Both the position numbers and the translations under genes were made by a program. Shown here piece by piece: positions 39,479 through 53,585 of a DNA stretch of 64,000 bases. Source of the DNA: Pyrocephalus nanus. Lineage: Eukaryota > Chordata > Aves > Passeriformes > Tyrannidae. The notes under the pieces were generated by a model, which saw only the letters and a list, made by a program, of their open reading frames with translations, was not told where the DNA came from and made no database searches. The stretch lies in the NCBI GenBank assembly GCA_038380795.1, contig CM076270.1, positions 19,484,001-19,548,000 on the forward strand. The letters run 5' to 3'. Each line of letters starts with the position of its first letter. Within the stretch, counting starts at the first letter, position 1.

Positions 39479-42400
39479 GACTATTTTTTTGGTTCTCCAC
39501 TGAATTCACTCCAGTTTATATGAGTATTTCCTCATATAAAGGGGCCTAAACTAGGCCCAGTTGTCAAATAATTGATGACTAAGGATGGAGGTGAGAGGTT
39601 TGGAGTGTGTTAAGAGGCTACAAAAGGCATCAAGAAGTGAACATGCTCTGTTCTTTAGAATTGGATTAAGATGCTTTCTTCAAACAAGTGCTTCAGACCA
39701 CTTTTGTCAACCGAACAAGTGGTTCAGACCACTCAGGCAGAAAGGAGTTTGTGCCTCGTACCTGCAGTAAGTAGTGCTATTTACAGTAATCAGAGAGCTT
39801 CCTTTGCTTTCCTTTTCTCTTTGCTGCTTCTGTTGCGGATGTTGGAGTGTGTTCTGAGAACACTTGCTCAGCAGAGTCCCACAGGGCAGTAGATGGAAGC
39901 AGTGCCTGCTTTTCCAGCTCTAGAGGGATGCACTCCCTGCACACTGGGCAGCACTGGCAGAACATGCAGAGCTGTTGGCGTGGGCAGACTCAGGGGCTGA
40001 AATTACTGAAGAGGCTTTCAGGAAGCTCATCAGAGGGTGGTGAGTGTGCACAGCTCCTCGCTGAGGCACTGGAACACTTTTGGAAGCACAGGTTGACTTT
40101 GTGGATGTAGCCAGAGGTGAATGATCTGGGTTGCCCAAGCTGACCTGAGTGAGGCTAAAGAGCTGTGCTGTGCATGTTCCCACAAGCCCTTCCATACAAA
40201 GCCAAAAAATGGGACATTTTGCAGACCAACAAAATCTACTGCTAAAGCACCATGTGCTTCTCAGAACAAAGTCCTTTGGTTTCAGTCTGTTCCCAAGCCT
40301 TTCAATACAAAATAGAAAAATCCCTGATGTTTTTTGTTAGAAGATGCTAAAAGCTTGAGACACCTACTATGTGAGATTTATAGGGAGTGTGTTTTTATCT
40401 GATTCATAAAAGCATATTCCAATGCAATGCCTTGTAATCAGCACTAAGACTTCAGTCTTAATTCACTGTGATTTGATTAATATATTTTAGGAGCAGACAC
40501 TGGCGTGAGAGAGTGATTGGAGCCATCCAGCAGTACTTGAAAGCCAAGCTTACTCATCTGGAATTTTTTTTTATCTCATTAAGATAGCTTTATAAATTAG
40601 ATTTTTTTAACAAAGTTCTTACTTGAGAGCATTAAAATTTATTTGCCTGTATAGTATATTTTATAATTTTCTTTTCATGGTTTCACTGCTTCATATTATG
40701 CTCTTTGCTACTGTGGAATACATGCAGTGAAAAAATTGGCTTCCTATGTTTAGAAGGTGAAGAAAGTGTCTAAAATGACAGCAGAACAAATAACACATCA
40801 CAATTATTTATTTTATTATTTTGTTGCTTTTGAAATTACCTGCTGCTGAATGACTGGGATGTATTCCAGAGTTTTGAGGGAAATTTTTACTTTCTTGTAG
40901 AATATTTGATTTTACACTGGGGCCCAGTACAGATACTGAGAGATCATTTGGTGGAACGCAGCAGAAAAAATAAAGTTAGTAAATACTTTGTCTGATATGA
41001 ACATCCATAGTTGGACAACTCCATTTTTCTTGGAAGCACCTGAGCACAGTTGCTGGAGGCTTGAATTGTGGATTTTACGTAATCTTCTGTTTCCAGGCAG
41101 CATTGTCTTTGAAAAATGAAACTGCCTAATGATCAGTCAATGGAGTAATTACATAGTAATTACATTATCACGTTCTTTGTGTTTAAAATGTCCAAAAATG
41201 TTTGGGTTTGCTATATTAACATGTTCTTGCTTTCGTTAAATATGAGGAGGATTGTCCACTCACTGGGGTGCACTTGGGGCATCAAAAGTGATGCAGTTTA
41301 GGGTTGCAAAACAGAAATAGTGTCAAATATTAATACCTGTTTTTGCCATGCAAGATCTCTCAAAATCAGCTGTATTGGTTGGTTTTTTTTCCATATAAAA
41401 TATAAAAACACACGAGGCTGTGATGCATCACATGCTAATGATGGTCAGGTCAGGAGACTTGGCAAGCTGTTTTTCCTTGAAAGGGAGGGCTGCAGAATAC
41501 TATACATGATTGCTGTTTGTTCAATAAAGTTTTCAGTCTTCCAATTTATTTACTTTCAATTTTGGTTTCAGTTCATTTAACCTTCAGAAAACATTTGTGC
41601 TGTCTGCTGCTTACAAAAGGAAGGCTGCAGCAGCCCCTTGCTGCATTTATCTCTTGCTGTGGAGCTATGATGTCTGCAGTAATAAATGTATCCATTTGAA
41701 ATAGAAGTGATTAAGTGCTTGTTGAAACGTCTTCTGGAACAAAACATTAGCTTTTGCTTTCAAAGGGCAGATATTGCAGCAGATAGCACTTAACCTGGCC
41801 AAGGACAAAGTGTTATGTTTAAACATCACTTTTCTGCTTGCTTTTGTGAAACAGCAAGGATATCTGCATTCAAGCACTTTGATTTCTTAATACATCAAAA
41901 CAAGTACCTCTCCAGAATTGAAAATAGCATTGTGGTAACTGTTGCTTTGGTTTAAAAACAGCTCACCCATCCTACCAATTTGATATGGTTTATTCCTTTG
42001 AACTTTTCAATCTGCAAGGTATAGCAAAGGAAAAAAAATAATTGGGCAGACACTGATATTTACACACTAGGCTCATCTTTAGAGGCTTGGGCTCATCTAG
42101 GTCTACATTTCTGAACTAAAACTGAATTTGGCCATCTTGCAGTAATCCCTGGTTGTCCAGCTCAGAAATTCATACGAGATTTGACTAATCTTGTCATGCT
42201 GAAAGCATTTTGTGACTATGATTGTTGCTTTTCAAAGCTGATGTGTGTCAGTGAAACCATATGTATCCTCATTTTCCCAAGTATCTGTGAAAGAGCTTGA
42301 GGCCAAAAGATGAAGTGAGGAGAAGATGTGAGTGTCCTGCCCAGATGAGTTGGACACAGGGACTGCTGGGCCATCTGTGTGTACACAGAGCACAGCTGAG

Positions 42401-42737
42401 GTCCCTGTAGCACTGCAGCAGTCGTGGTGTGATAAGTTAATAATGGCAATCATTGATAAGAACTCATCAATCTAGTGACTAAGTGCTATATATTTTCTTA
42501 CTTAATGTGAAGCTCATAGGGATCTTCAGTAACTATGCTGACACATCCTAAGTATGTGTCTCTTACATAAAATTTTATGTTCTTAAAAGTAGATATAGAC
42601 ATTAAGAATCTGATATTGAAAATACCGGGCAAATACCAAATTGTCTGATTTTTCTGTTTTATCCATGTCTTGTTTTCAGAGAGTGTATTTTAAGATGCCT
42701 CTATATATCGCGTATATTCTTCAAGTATACCACAAGT

Positions 42738-42764
42738 TTTTGTTTGTTTGTTTGTTTGTTTTTT
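42738..42764. repeat. (TTTG)n microsatellite
   Basis: About five TTTG units flanked by T runs, 155-180 bases upstream of exon D. It ends tttttttag, which imitates an acceptor, but no open frame with calsyntenin similarity follows. Confidence 0.8.
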
Positions 42765-42919
42765 AGGTTTCATCAATGTTAGAGATGTATAAATCACACT
42801 AATGTTATTTCTTTTCCATGAGTGACATTTTGAAGCAATGCAATTAAAAAGGCATATGGAATATAACAATTAGTCACCATAAGTGCTAAATAATATTTTT
42901 CTCGCATTCTGTCTTTCAG

Positions 42920-43082
42920 ATATGTGATAAAGAGTGGCATTACTACATTGTCAATGTGGAGTTTCCTGTTGTTACCCTGTACATGGATGGAACCACATAT
43001 GAACCTTACCTGGTGACCAACGACTGGCCCATCCACCCCTCCCACATTGCCATGCAGCTCACAGTCGGGGCTTGTTGGCAAG
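42920..43082 (+). CDS. CLSTN2: CLSTN2 exon D: LamG-like domain, core strands
   Basis: Encodes 54 residues starting ICDKEWHYYIVNVEFPVVTL, through YMDGTTYEPYLVTNDWPIH, to AMQLTVGACWQ(G). HYYxVxVEF and VTLYxDG are the typical LamG/LNS strand pattern, and NDWPIHPS with ACWQG is conserved in calsyntenins. The acceptor is tctttcag at 42912-42919; the donor is gtaatg at 43083. The exon starts in phase 0 and ends in phase 1. GC at third positions is low in the first half and high in the second, a change within one exon. The minus-strand open frame 42794-43231 is a shadow over this conserved exon. Confidence 0.95.
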
Positions 43083-45878
43083 GTAATGTGATAGCAAATT
43101 ACAGACAATGGAATTAGTTCAGAACAAAAAATAATCTTATTTTTCTCACTGATTGTAAGTACATAAATTGCTAAAAGGTTGATGATATAAAACGAGAGGT
43201 AAATCCAGAGTTGTTCATAAATCGAATCCAAGGATAAAGTGAACAGAGCATTAATAGACTTTGCATTTTCCCACCTAAAGAAGTAATGGATACAATTTGT
43301 CTATTCAGTGTGAAAGATTGTCTTCTTTATCTTTTGTCTTCACTTCTTTGAGTTGTTTCCCTCATTCTCTAGCTTCAAGCAAACTATCTGAATACTAAAG
43401 AACTTCAGCTATCTCTTTTCAGTCCCTGCCTCAAATTTCTTTCACTACTCACGGCTCAGTCCTGTGCTCTTCACATTGGATGGACATTACCAGCAATTTG
43501 AGTAATTTAATTGATTCCCCCTGTTATAGACCAGAGATAAAAGTGAGAGTAGAATAAATCCAAAAGTCCAACCCATGAGCCATACTTTATGGGCCTTTGC
43601 TTAAATATTAGCTTTTTCTGTTTTCTATCCTTTATAGTTCCACTGCTCTCATTCTTTTCTCCTGCTCCTTACACCACTGTTTCTTTCTCTTTTTTCCTCT
43701 GGTTTCTGCCTTAAATCTGAAGTACTCTTCTTATTCTGCCTGTCTGCTTTTGTAAAGTTGCCTGCATTACTGATTTGCTATTTACACACTGTGTCTTGTT
43801 TTCATTTAAGAAGAAGTATGAAGTGCATCAAACAGTGCAAGTAGGAAAAATGCTTTAACACAGATTGCAGTTCTTCCCGACTCTTTAATGTTGTGTCACT
43901 TTCTCCATTATTACCTTCTTTGCCAGTTTGATCTCTGCTCATTTACGATATGTTATCTGCAAAATTTCGACATCTTATTCATGGCAGAGCTGTTCATTGT
44001 AAATAGTACTAGAAATAAATCCACCTGTTGAATTACAAACACCTTGAGGTAAAGATCCAATCTTTACTTTGATGACAGCATGCAGATTGAAGCCACACTA
44101 ATCCTAGAAACAAGATTTGATAAGTTTAGAATATTGATCAGTGAGATGGGTATTATGAGAAGCTAGTCAAAATGACAGTAATCCCAAATATTTGGAAATG
44201 TATAGACTAATTCTTGTCTAACTGATATTTGCATATGTAGCTTTTTATCTCTTAGATGATCTTTCGTATAATGGAATTTCTCACTGATGTTAAACATAAC
44301 TGAATACATTTAATTTTATTCTAGGGTGTTAATATTCTAAGGGAATTTTAATAGTTTTTTTGCCAAAAATACATAGTGAAGTATCTATCAAACTTTTCAG
44401 AAAGCAGAACTTTTGTTTGGCCAGTATGAGGGATGAGTAGTTGACAGATATAAATTTGACTTGCATGAATTTTCTTTTAGTTGGACCTGGTTGATTTTTT
44501 TCCTAGGTAGTATTGGTGCAGTACTTTAAAATCAAAGTTCCAGATCTAAGAAATGCAAATGTCATTTGTAAATTCAGTTCTTTCCAGACATGAGCAAATG
44601 CCATAGAGGCTGTGAATAATGATTGAGTATTGCCTTCTGAAAAATCAGCATTTCTCAGGAGCTGTGCTAAAAATTTTTTATTTTAATCCCTTACTCTGTA
44701 TCTATACCAGGTTCTTCTGCATAGGTCTACCTAAACATTATTGTGCATTGTTTGTATTACTTCTGTTCCTTATCTTCTTTCACTCATATGTTGTGTTTTT
44801 ATCATTCTCTAATTGCAGTCCTTAGTGTTTTGGCCAGTTTTTTTTCCCAGAAGTCTCAGTATTGGTGGGAAGCCACTGCTTTGCCACAGCGCTGCAGCTG
44901 AATTCAACAACAATAATCTTGTTCCCTTTGCACTTCTGTCTCTTATCTCAAATTGGAAGAAGGAATTAAGGCAAAACTTCTCATAAATGCTTACAACACT
45001 TGCAGGGCACAGGCTATATTTAGTATTTAAGCTGCTAAATGAATAGAAAGTTGCAGTTGTTTTCAAACATTTTATCTTTGCCTTGAATAATTTGATGGCT
45101 TAGTGAATAACCATTCAGGATTCCTCTTTGGTGAAACACCTTATTTAAACTGCTGAAAATGCACCAACTGCTGCTGTTAATATTTACTGCCAGATTGTGT
45201 TATTGCTCTTTTAATAGGGAGAGAATTGGAACTAATGAAAAGTAGAAACAGGTTTGTCACCTCATGAAAATGTCAAGATTTAGCTGAGACAGTGTGCTAA
45301 AGATTCTGATAAACTCTCATGTGTGAGGCAAAAAGATGAATTTTAATGCTCATATGAAACAAGATTTCAAGATACTGCTTTTGACAAAGCTTATCTTTTG
45401 ATGAGTTTGTTTTGATCAACTCAAACAATTTTAAATGAATGGTGTGGAAAGTCACTTTGTTAATAAGATTCAGCATTTTATTTCAGTCTGTTTAATAGTA
45501 ATTATTCAACATACAAAACCAATCTATTCCATTCAAAATTATAGTCAAAATCCGTATATTGCAGGAGAAAGGGATAATAAGTAATTTGTTTGTAAATACT
45601 TTCTGTGAAACTGTTAACTAGGTCTACTTAGAATAATACATTTGTCCAGTAAGAATAGTCTAAACAATTACAATTTCAAAACATTGTAAAACTGCTTCAC
45701 AACAATTTATGATTTATTTTAGTAAAATATGCAGTGACTTTGGTGTCATAAGCCATTTATGGGGCTCCTTGTTAAGAGGATATGAGAAGTTCCTAGCTCT
45801 GGTTTGCCAAGATTGCCTCCTTCCCTTTTCATAAAAGCACTGGCACAGCTAAATAAAGCAGAATAAGTAACATTCCTT

Positions 45879-45897
45879 TTTTTTTTTTTTTTTTTAA
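45879..45897. repeat. Poly-T run
   Basis: About 19 T in a row, followed by aacacatcag. It could be the reversed tail of an old retro-insertion, but no element body is recognisable to its right. Confidence 0.7.
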
Positions 45898-48800
45898 CAC
45901 ATCAGTTCTGATTTGCGCACAGCAAAAAGTAAGTCATTGTGAGTGAGTGACTGTGGGGCAGCTTAAGAACTGGCAGGGAGCAGGAAGAGTGTATTTAGAG
46001 GACAGTAAAAAATCAAGGACAAGAAGAATTGTCATTTACTCTGTTAGCACTAATAGGAAAATCTGCCTCTGCTATGAGGGGTTCACCCTTTCAAATATGA
46101 AATTTTTCAGTTCTGGTCTAGAAACTGGGAATGATTTCTTTAGGAGACTGAGTATCTTCCAAGTAACTCTCGTAACTCTTTCAGCCTTGGTCTTTTTATC
46201 ACTTGCACTGGTATTCCTCCTGAGGTTACTTAGTGAGTATCCTGTTTGCACCTCCTTCTTGTCTTTCTCACAGTTATATCATGCAGGAGTCTTAGGCATG
46301 GAAAGAGAATTCCTTTCTTCAAGATTATTATTTCCTATTATTAATAATTCAATGCCTGAGCAACTGTTTTCTGACTTTTATAGCCTTGTTTATAGCATCC
46401 ATTACGAAAAGTTAGGTTAGTTTTTATTTCTACCTTCGGCTGTTCAAGTGAAATATAAAAGCAGTTTAAGTTTCGTGCTGTTCTCCTGACCATAACATGG
46501 AAACAAACCGAATGTGCAATCTCTCAGGCTTATGTGATATATTTAAACTTTAGCTTATGATGTAATCACTGTACCTTGGTTTGGGTTTGGTTTTTTTTAT
46601 GTCAGCATTCAAGGTGAAATATGCAAATCTCTCCTACATCTTTACCCTTGTCTTGACAATGTAAAAAGTGTGCCTGATATGTTTGTTCCTGATTTTATGC
46701 AAAATTTCTTTAAATAATGTGAGTTGAGTGCCAGGACTCTCCTAAAAGGAGGAAAAATTAGCCTTTTTCTGAAGAGCAGAGACAAGCAGAGAGTGAAGAT
46801 TGCTGAATGAGCAGAAAGCCAGGCTTTAAAGGTGAGAGAAGAGCACATTCGTGGGGTCTGTCAGGCACTGGGTAAAGTTTACTGCAGCCCAGGAAGTCAC
46901 CTAATTACCTGAAAACAAACCTGGGGAATAGTTTCCAGATCTAATGACACATTGGGCATGAGGTAAGCTGTACAGTTTGTTCTAGCATAATCAATATGAA
47001 TTTTATCTAATTAAAATTAGGTGTTCTGGATGTTACTGTGGTATCATCTTCCTTTTTAACTTGAAAACCTTGGTTCTTTCTTCAGGGACCTCATTAAAGA
47101 GAAGATCTAAGCAGAGCTACCTCACTGATATAGGGTCCTTCATAATGGTTAGCATAGAGTGAATTGTTTTTTATTTTGGGTAGGTCATGTTTAACACTGC
47201 TATAACTTAGTAGGGGTAGTTTATTTGAGGATGGGAGTTAAAGCATTATCTTTAGGCTAAACTTTATGTTGGTTCAGTTACATGTGACCCAGGAGCAGTG
47301 AGAGCTACAAACAGAAACTTCTGGACCTGTTGCAGCCCATTTCCAGCCTTCATACTTAGCAAATCCTGACCTACTTTTAGCTGTGATTTCAGAGGTTAAT
47401 AGTGAACTGGACTCTTACTGAACTAACTGAGGGCAAAAGTGAACAGGTTGGAGTGTTAGTGCAGCTCTTCCCGAAATTAGGCCTTTCTGTATCCTAGTAA
47501 AGTTTGACAGCTTTCTCTGCAGGTACTCAGGGTTAACTATATAACTTAATTTTAACATCTTTAAAATTTTGGTCACATCAGTGGTCTCACAGATGATTGT
47601 CAAGGATATGATTTTGATGTAGGTCAGGTTATCTAAAGCCAAAATGCTGTTCTGTCTCTAACAGTGCAAAAAGTTTTTTCCAAAATCACTCTGTCCCTTG
47701 GTATCTAAATGACAAATCTGACTTGATGCATGTGTGCTTCCCAGAACAAAAGAGCCACCAAAGAGAACATATACAGGAGAGGACTGTCCCAGGCTGAGCT
47801 TTAATTCTCATTACTACTTCCTTCTTCTTTAGCAATAAAGATATTTTAGCTTTGCCCTTCTAGCTCAGGATTGTCAAGACCTTTTCAAACAATGAGGAGG
47901 TAACAAAGTTCTGCAGCAGGAAATACCCTTTCTTTGTGAGGATAAAGTGCAGTATCAAGGGAGTGGGTGACTCTTCCTCGGGTCACTTAAAAAAATCTGC
48001 ATCACAGCAAAAATAGAATCAGACTTCCTGATCTACTACAAAATTGCTCTTATCCTCCCTTTTAGCTTTTGCAATCCTGTTTCATTCTCCCAAGCAGTAC
48101 AAGCAAATCATTAGCTTATCCTGGAGTGTGCTTTACAAGAGCTTACCCTGCTAAGTTCTCCTCCGAGTTCATTGTTTTTGATTCAGTTTATCTGAGGACA
48201 CAGCAAATGGACCCTTTTACGGAGTGAGAAATTTCTTCCATTAAACCAAGGTTTATAGGTTCCCACTCTGATCCCTTTATTGCTATACATTTGGTGGCAA
48301 AAGCAGACAAGAGAAGGGAACAAGTTACGTGATTTGGTAGTCTAATAATTTTTTGTACCACAGGCTGAAAACAGGCTTCCTCACGGCTTTCTCTGAAAAG
48401 ATAAGGTCTTGAGTTCATACAAGGCATTTGGGGAGGGAAAGAGTTTATGTATCATTCTTAAAGCACTGTCAGGAAAGTAGTGACTCAAGTTAATGAGTTG
48501 TCACAAGGTTATGCTGTAGCTTACCATGGCTGTAAGTCACTGTTTCTAATAATGCCACCCATTCGAGAGTGCTGGAGCCTCACAGTGTAATTATACTGGA
48601 CTCTGTGCAGGGAAGGGGCTTTAGGAGAAGCCTGTCAACAGGCAAACTCTGTTATCATGGATACAACAGAAGGTTATTGTAGTTTGTGTTTTCTCGGTAA
48701 TTTCTGGTTTTTATTCTATTTTTCTTTTGTATTCTCCTGTCACTTTCCTCTTTCTTTAACCTAGACTGAAAATCGGGTTTCTTACAATGTCCTTCTGTGA

Positions 48801-49870
48801 AGTAACCTTATTAACCTTGTATGCCAGCCCTCTGCTGGCATAGAAATCACAAAGTACAGTCAGAGAACTGACTGACTATTCAAAGCAAGAAGAACCATAA
48901 AAGTTGGGGAGGGATCAGGCCAAGGAGAGACAAATAAACTGGGCAGCGTAGCAGCAGCATGTATCACTCAACCTTGGACTTACCCCAGAAATTAAGATAT
49001 TCAACAGATGAAGATAACCTTTCTTGTGCATCTGACATCATTGGATCCTGCCTTGGAGGCTGACATAGCTTGCACAAACCTGAGACTTCTCAGGAGCGAT
49101 ACAAGCAAATAAATTCATGCAAGAGTACCTAGGCAGATTTCAACATGATGTGATGCCGAACATCTCTGTACTGAGGCTTCCATAAATACAGCAGTGTTCT
49201 TGCTGTATTGTCTTCATCAAAACAAAGATGGAGCAGATTCCTGTGCACTTCACAGATCTTTGCTGAATTTTAGCTGTAGTAGAAATACAAACAGATGTGG
49301 ATGGCTTAGTTTAGGAGTGTATTTTCTCAGAGAGCTAGATTTGCATTCAAATCTGTCACCAATTCAGCCTAGAAATATGCCCCTTTATCTAATTGAATTT
49401 CTGCAGGGAACACTATGCACCAGCACAAGAATGTTTTTTGGAGAATAGGAATATAGCTTTTTGGGCAACATTAGTGTCGCTTGGACTGCAATCTGCTCTG
49501 AGATATATGATTGTAACATTTTTCTATGATTGCCAGAATTTCCAACAGTTCCCCTGGAAATAACAAAAATGTATTGGCTTAATTTTAGAGATTATAGAGT
49601 TTTTTTCTTATCCCGAGAAAAATTATCTTCAATACTGTAAGTTATACTTGCCTTTGATTTAAGGATCTATTGCACAGAAATAGGTCAGCATGTGCATACT
49701 TCAGAGCAGGTAGCCCTTCGTGTTCTCTGTACTTGTCATACTTTAGATAATGCTTTAAAGCCTAAAGCTGCCTGTATGAGGTTGTCAGGTTATGATGTCT
49801 TCCCAGAGCAAGGGCAGACTTAAATAGTTTGATGAGCAATTTCTGAGTAATTTTTATCCGAGCGATATAA

Positions 49871-49900
49871 TAAAAAAAAAAAAAGAAAAAAAAAAAACAC
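49871..49900. repeat. A-rich tract
   Basis: Two A runs split by a single G, then a few A/C bases. Simple low complexity in the intron. Confidence 0.7.
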
Positions 49901-52900
49901 CAGAAAAAACTGTAAAACTTTTTTGTGCTGAGAAGCTCTTGGAGTATAAAATCCCAAGTTACTAATTGGGACTTCTCCTGAAATCTGTGTTAGGTTTCAT
50001 CATGTTTAACAGCCAATCTACTTATCAGGGAATAAAACCCAGCTCCCTAAACTGCCATAACAAAAAGATGGCATAAATTTGGAGGCTTGGAACTGAGGAC
50101 TTTGGAGCCAGAATGTCTTGCAGCTGCTCCCAGATTCATTTCAGTCTTTATGTTGGGACCCTGAATAATCGATTGTTCTTTAATTATCTGGCTCAGTATA
50201 GTAACCAGAGTCTATAATATCTTAAGAATCACATCTCAGTTGGAAGTTCTCTTGATTCATCATTTCCCATGAAAACCTCATTGGGCTTAGACTGCCCTGA
50301 TAATTACTTGCTCATTATTGGGGTAGGGCAAAAGGCCTACAAAATCTGTGAGCTCAATAAAGTCACTTGTTTTGACACGCCTGATTGTTCTTTGGAGACT
50401 GGTGAGTGAATGCAAACAGCACATCTCTGGAGTCAAACCAACAACTCTAAAATCCAATGGTAATCAAATTCTGTCACACCTCATATCAACTCAATGCAAA
50501 ATGAAAAACAGAAGTGTCTTGGAAACAGTCTCTGCTTCATTAATGAATGCATCTTAACCCCATGAAGTCTGAACCCGGAGACTCTTCCATTTCCCCTGGA
50601 CTCTCCAATGTTATATCGACTGATGGTTCCTCTGGATGCCTCCCACAGTCTGTTGACACCACTTTCCCTTTATGAGGGTTGAATTAATGCCAAAAAGCCA
50701 AAATCCATCCTCTTGTATCTGCCAGACTTTGGGAGTGGAGGTGTTTGCTGGGTTAGATGAGAAAAAAAATGCACAATTTTATCACCAAGGTCTGAATTAC
50801 ACCGTGGCCTGTTGCCTCACGACTGTGATGATGACCACAACATTTACATTTAAGGAATGGAAAAAACCCAGTAGCTTTGAATATTTCACATGCAAGGATC
50901 TGTTATGAGAATCAGTGATGTTGTTCTATAGTGTAGTTTCAGTCTACTTTGTGTAACAGACATTAACTTAATTCCCTGACAGCAGGGAAGGTTCTGTTTT
51001 CCTCTCTTGGCCATATCATTCATCAAAGTCTTAACTACTTAACTGTCCCCCAAGAATTAGCACTCACAGCATATTAATCCATAGTAATCAATAAACATAG
51101 GGCTGAGTGAAACACAACATGTAACACAGCTGAGGAGTGTGTTTTCTTATTCTCTCAGATCTTGGTAGCATCTCTGTGGAGGTGAGCTGTACCTAAGCAG
51201 TATCTCACTTACAAGAAAGGACATAAAGACCCCGACAGCAAAAAAGTCCCATGGAACTTGCTGAGGCAGTCCAGGTTAACTGCATGGCCTGACCTCTGGA
51301 TAGAAACTGGAGATGCTGTGTTACAAGTCACTGTCTCTTTCAGTGCACCTTGACAAAGAGAAGTAGAATAAATTTTAGGACACTTGGATTACCTCAAGGC
51401 CGTTATCACTTTGTTCTCTCAATTGTTGCTCCAGAGGCTTGTGCAATCTATTTAGTTCATTATCCCTACAGTGTTGTTGCTTAGGGCTGTATGGTGTCAG
51501 AACCAAGAGTTAAGTTCAAAGGGTCTTAAAGCAGTGAGAGCTGTTGGTAGTACCTTTTGTCCTTTCTTCAGTTCATTCTCAGCATGTGGTGACTTGAGTG
51601 CTGAGTCAAATCCAGACAGTGGAACTGAGCATCCTCCTGCCCAATGGAGCCAGCGGCTCTGAGCTGCCTGTCAGCTGTGTGGGAAGCTGCACAGGCATGA
51701 AATGAATCATGCTCAGGTTCAAAGGGTCTCTATTTGAAAAATCAGTATTTAGAAGAATTTGGATAATATTCTGTAAAAATATTACTAGGAGCATTAGGTG
51801 CAGTTATGCACTGTGTTTAAACATGCTGTAGAATTGCTGTGTTCATGCTGGATTAAATATATTCATACTCATCTAATCTTGGGAGCTAAGAATTTTAGAG
51901 TGACTAGGATTTGGAGACTGGCCATCCTAGCTTCAATTTCTACCCACTGACAAGCTGAGGTCAAATAATCAAAAAATATTGGATTGCAGAAGCAGAAGGA
52001 AAGACAGCGTTCAAACACACTAATATAGTAAAACCAAGTATGAATAAAACATTTTATCAAAGCTAGAATGCAGGATTGTAGGAAACTGGCTCTAGGCCAT
52101 TCCTTCAATTTTAGAGCGAGTTTTGGTTTTTGCTTCCCAATTTTATTGCATTGGATTTTGTCCATTTGCAATCTAATAATTACTGACGATTGGAACATCC
52201 CCCACTGAGCTGAAAGATTCTGAAATGCTGAGATAGAAGAATATCAAAATATCAACATGCTGCAATTACAAGCAGCTGTGAGAATAGTCAGAGGTAATGA
52301 GCTCTGTTCAACTTCAAGGTTTAAATCGGCAGGTATGTAATTTTGTCTTTAGCACTGGTAAAACGTGGAAGGCTTCTTTAGCAGTCTGGGTCTTTTTTAA
52401 TAAAGTGTGAGATAGTATTTTGTCTTTAAGGGCTCTTGTTTTTTTCCTGTGGAAAAACCTAATGTTCACACTGCCCTGGATGAGCAGGCATGTCCTGTGT
52501 TTTACACATAACAATGAGAAGAACACTAGGTTATGGTTAGTACTTCTGATAGTAGGTAAAGTTCCAGAAAAGCAGCAGCAATATTCACAGTCTACAGTGT
52601 TAGGTGGAAGATGTAAAGAAAAGTCCTTGTTTAGCCTGGCAAAGGGATGATATAGCTATATTTTGACAGCTCACATTCCCTATTAGGAATAAATGTCCAA
52701 GTCCGTGGATCAGTGGCCATTGGAGTGGATTGTTTGGGGAGCCTCTGTCTTCAGAAGATTTTAGAACAGCTTAGGAAATTCTCGAGAATGGTTTAAGTGC
52801 AGCTGTTCCTGTCTTGGGGCTGGGGACAACCTGCACCCTCCCTCAGTGTCTCTGAAGTTGTTCCAGTGCAATTGTCCCAGTGCGAATCGCTTGCCATAAC

Positions 52901-53565
52901 CACTAACACTCACATAATACAAGACTGGCTACTCCCAGCTATTTTTCACTCACATTTTCTTGAAATACTTGCTTTAAAAAAAGAAAAAAATAGCAGTTGA
53001 TAGCCTGAGACTGCTTATTTTGCATCTCCTCAGAACTGTTAAGACCTACTGGCAGAACTACTGTAGGTTTCTAAATTTCAAAGCTCCAGGATTAGTGTTG
53101 GTGTTTTAGCCTTGGAGCTTGCTGTTTTCACAGTTCTGTTAGTAATATGAGAATGTGGAGCTTCAAAACACAAAATGCTTTTTCTTCTGAACATTCTTGA
53201 CTGGTTTTTTTCTCTCCTTGTCTCCTTTTTAGGGAGAGTTTTGGTTTTTGTTTTTTAAAATTTGGCTTACCTTTTTCTGTCCAGTTACATTGCTGCTGTA
53301 TTAGTGGCAACATGTATTTTAAAGACAATGTAACCTGATTAATATAACAAAATTTATGCTGAAAGGTCAGTGTCCCCATAATGCTCTACCTAGGTACCAA
53401 ATAATTGTCTCGGTTAGTATCAGAAAGGCTGAACTTTAGCTGCTGCATATATTTAAGTTTCTATGAAACTTCAAGAAAATTCTGCCCAGAGAAAATTGTC
53501 TGTGTAATGGACAAATGAATGAGAGAGTAGAGAAGAATAATCTCCTGGGCACCTTCCTTTGGGGT

Positions 53566-53585
53566 AAAAAAAAAAAAAAAAAAAA
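53566..53585. repeat. Poly-A run (20 A)
   Basis: Twenty A in a row. Lys-rich and, on the other strand, Phe-rich open frames across it are artefacts. Confidence 0.8.

Larger units (their letters stand above)
17956..42919 (+). other. CLSTN2: Intron C-D (about 25 kb), largest in window
   Basis: Starts gtaccc and ends gtctttcag. Contents seen: a TA microsatellite (18623-18639), a T/G-rich tract with T13-G13 (19706-19835), an A/C-rich tract (23341-23475), a poly-T and ATTTCAT-type repeat (34798-34932), a 23-bp tandem duplication (38841-38886), a perfect hairpin (39046-39077), an antisense CR1 (39115-39478) and a TTTG microsatellite (42738-42764). No interspersed repeat was recognised in about 21 kb between 17.7 and 39.1 kb apart from low-complexity tracts. 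Many open frames of 60-140 codons were inspected; none shows a known domain, start context or splice setting that would support a gene. Confidence 0.85.

Noticed and set aside
42794..43231. 145-codon minus-strand open frame spanning exon D
   Set aside because: The sense strand here is a conserved CLSTN2 exon with proper splice sites; the antisense frame has no recognisable protein features.
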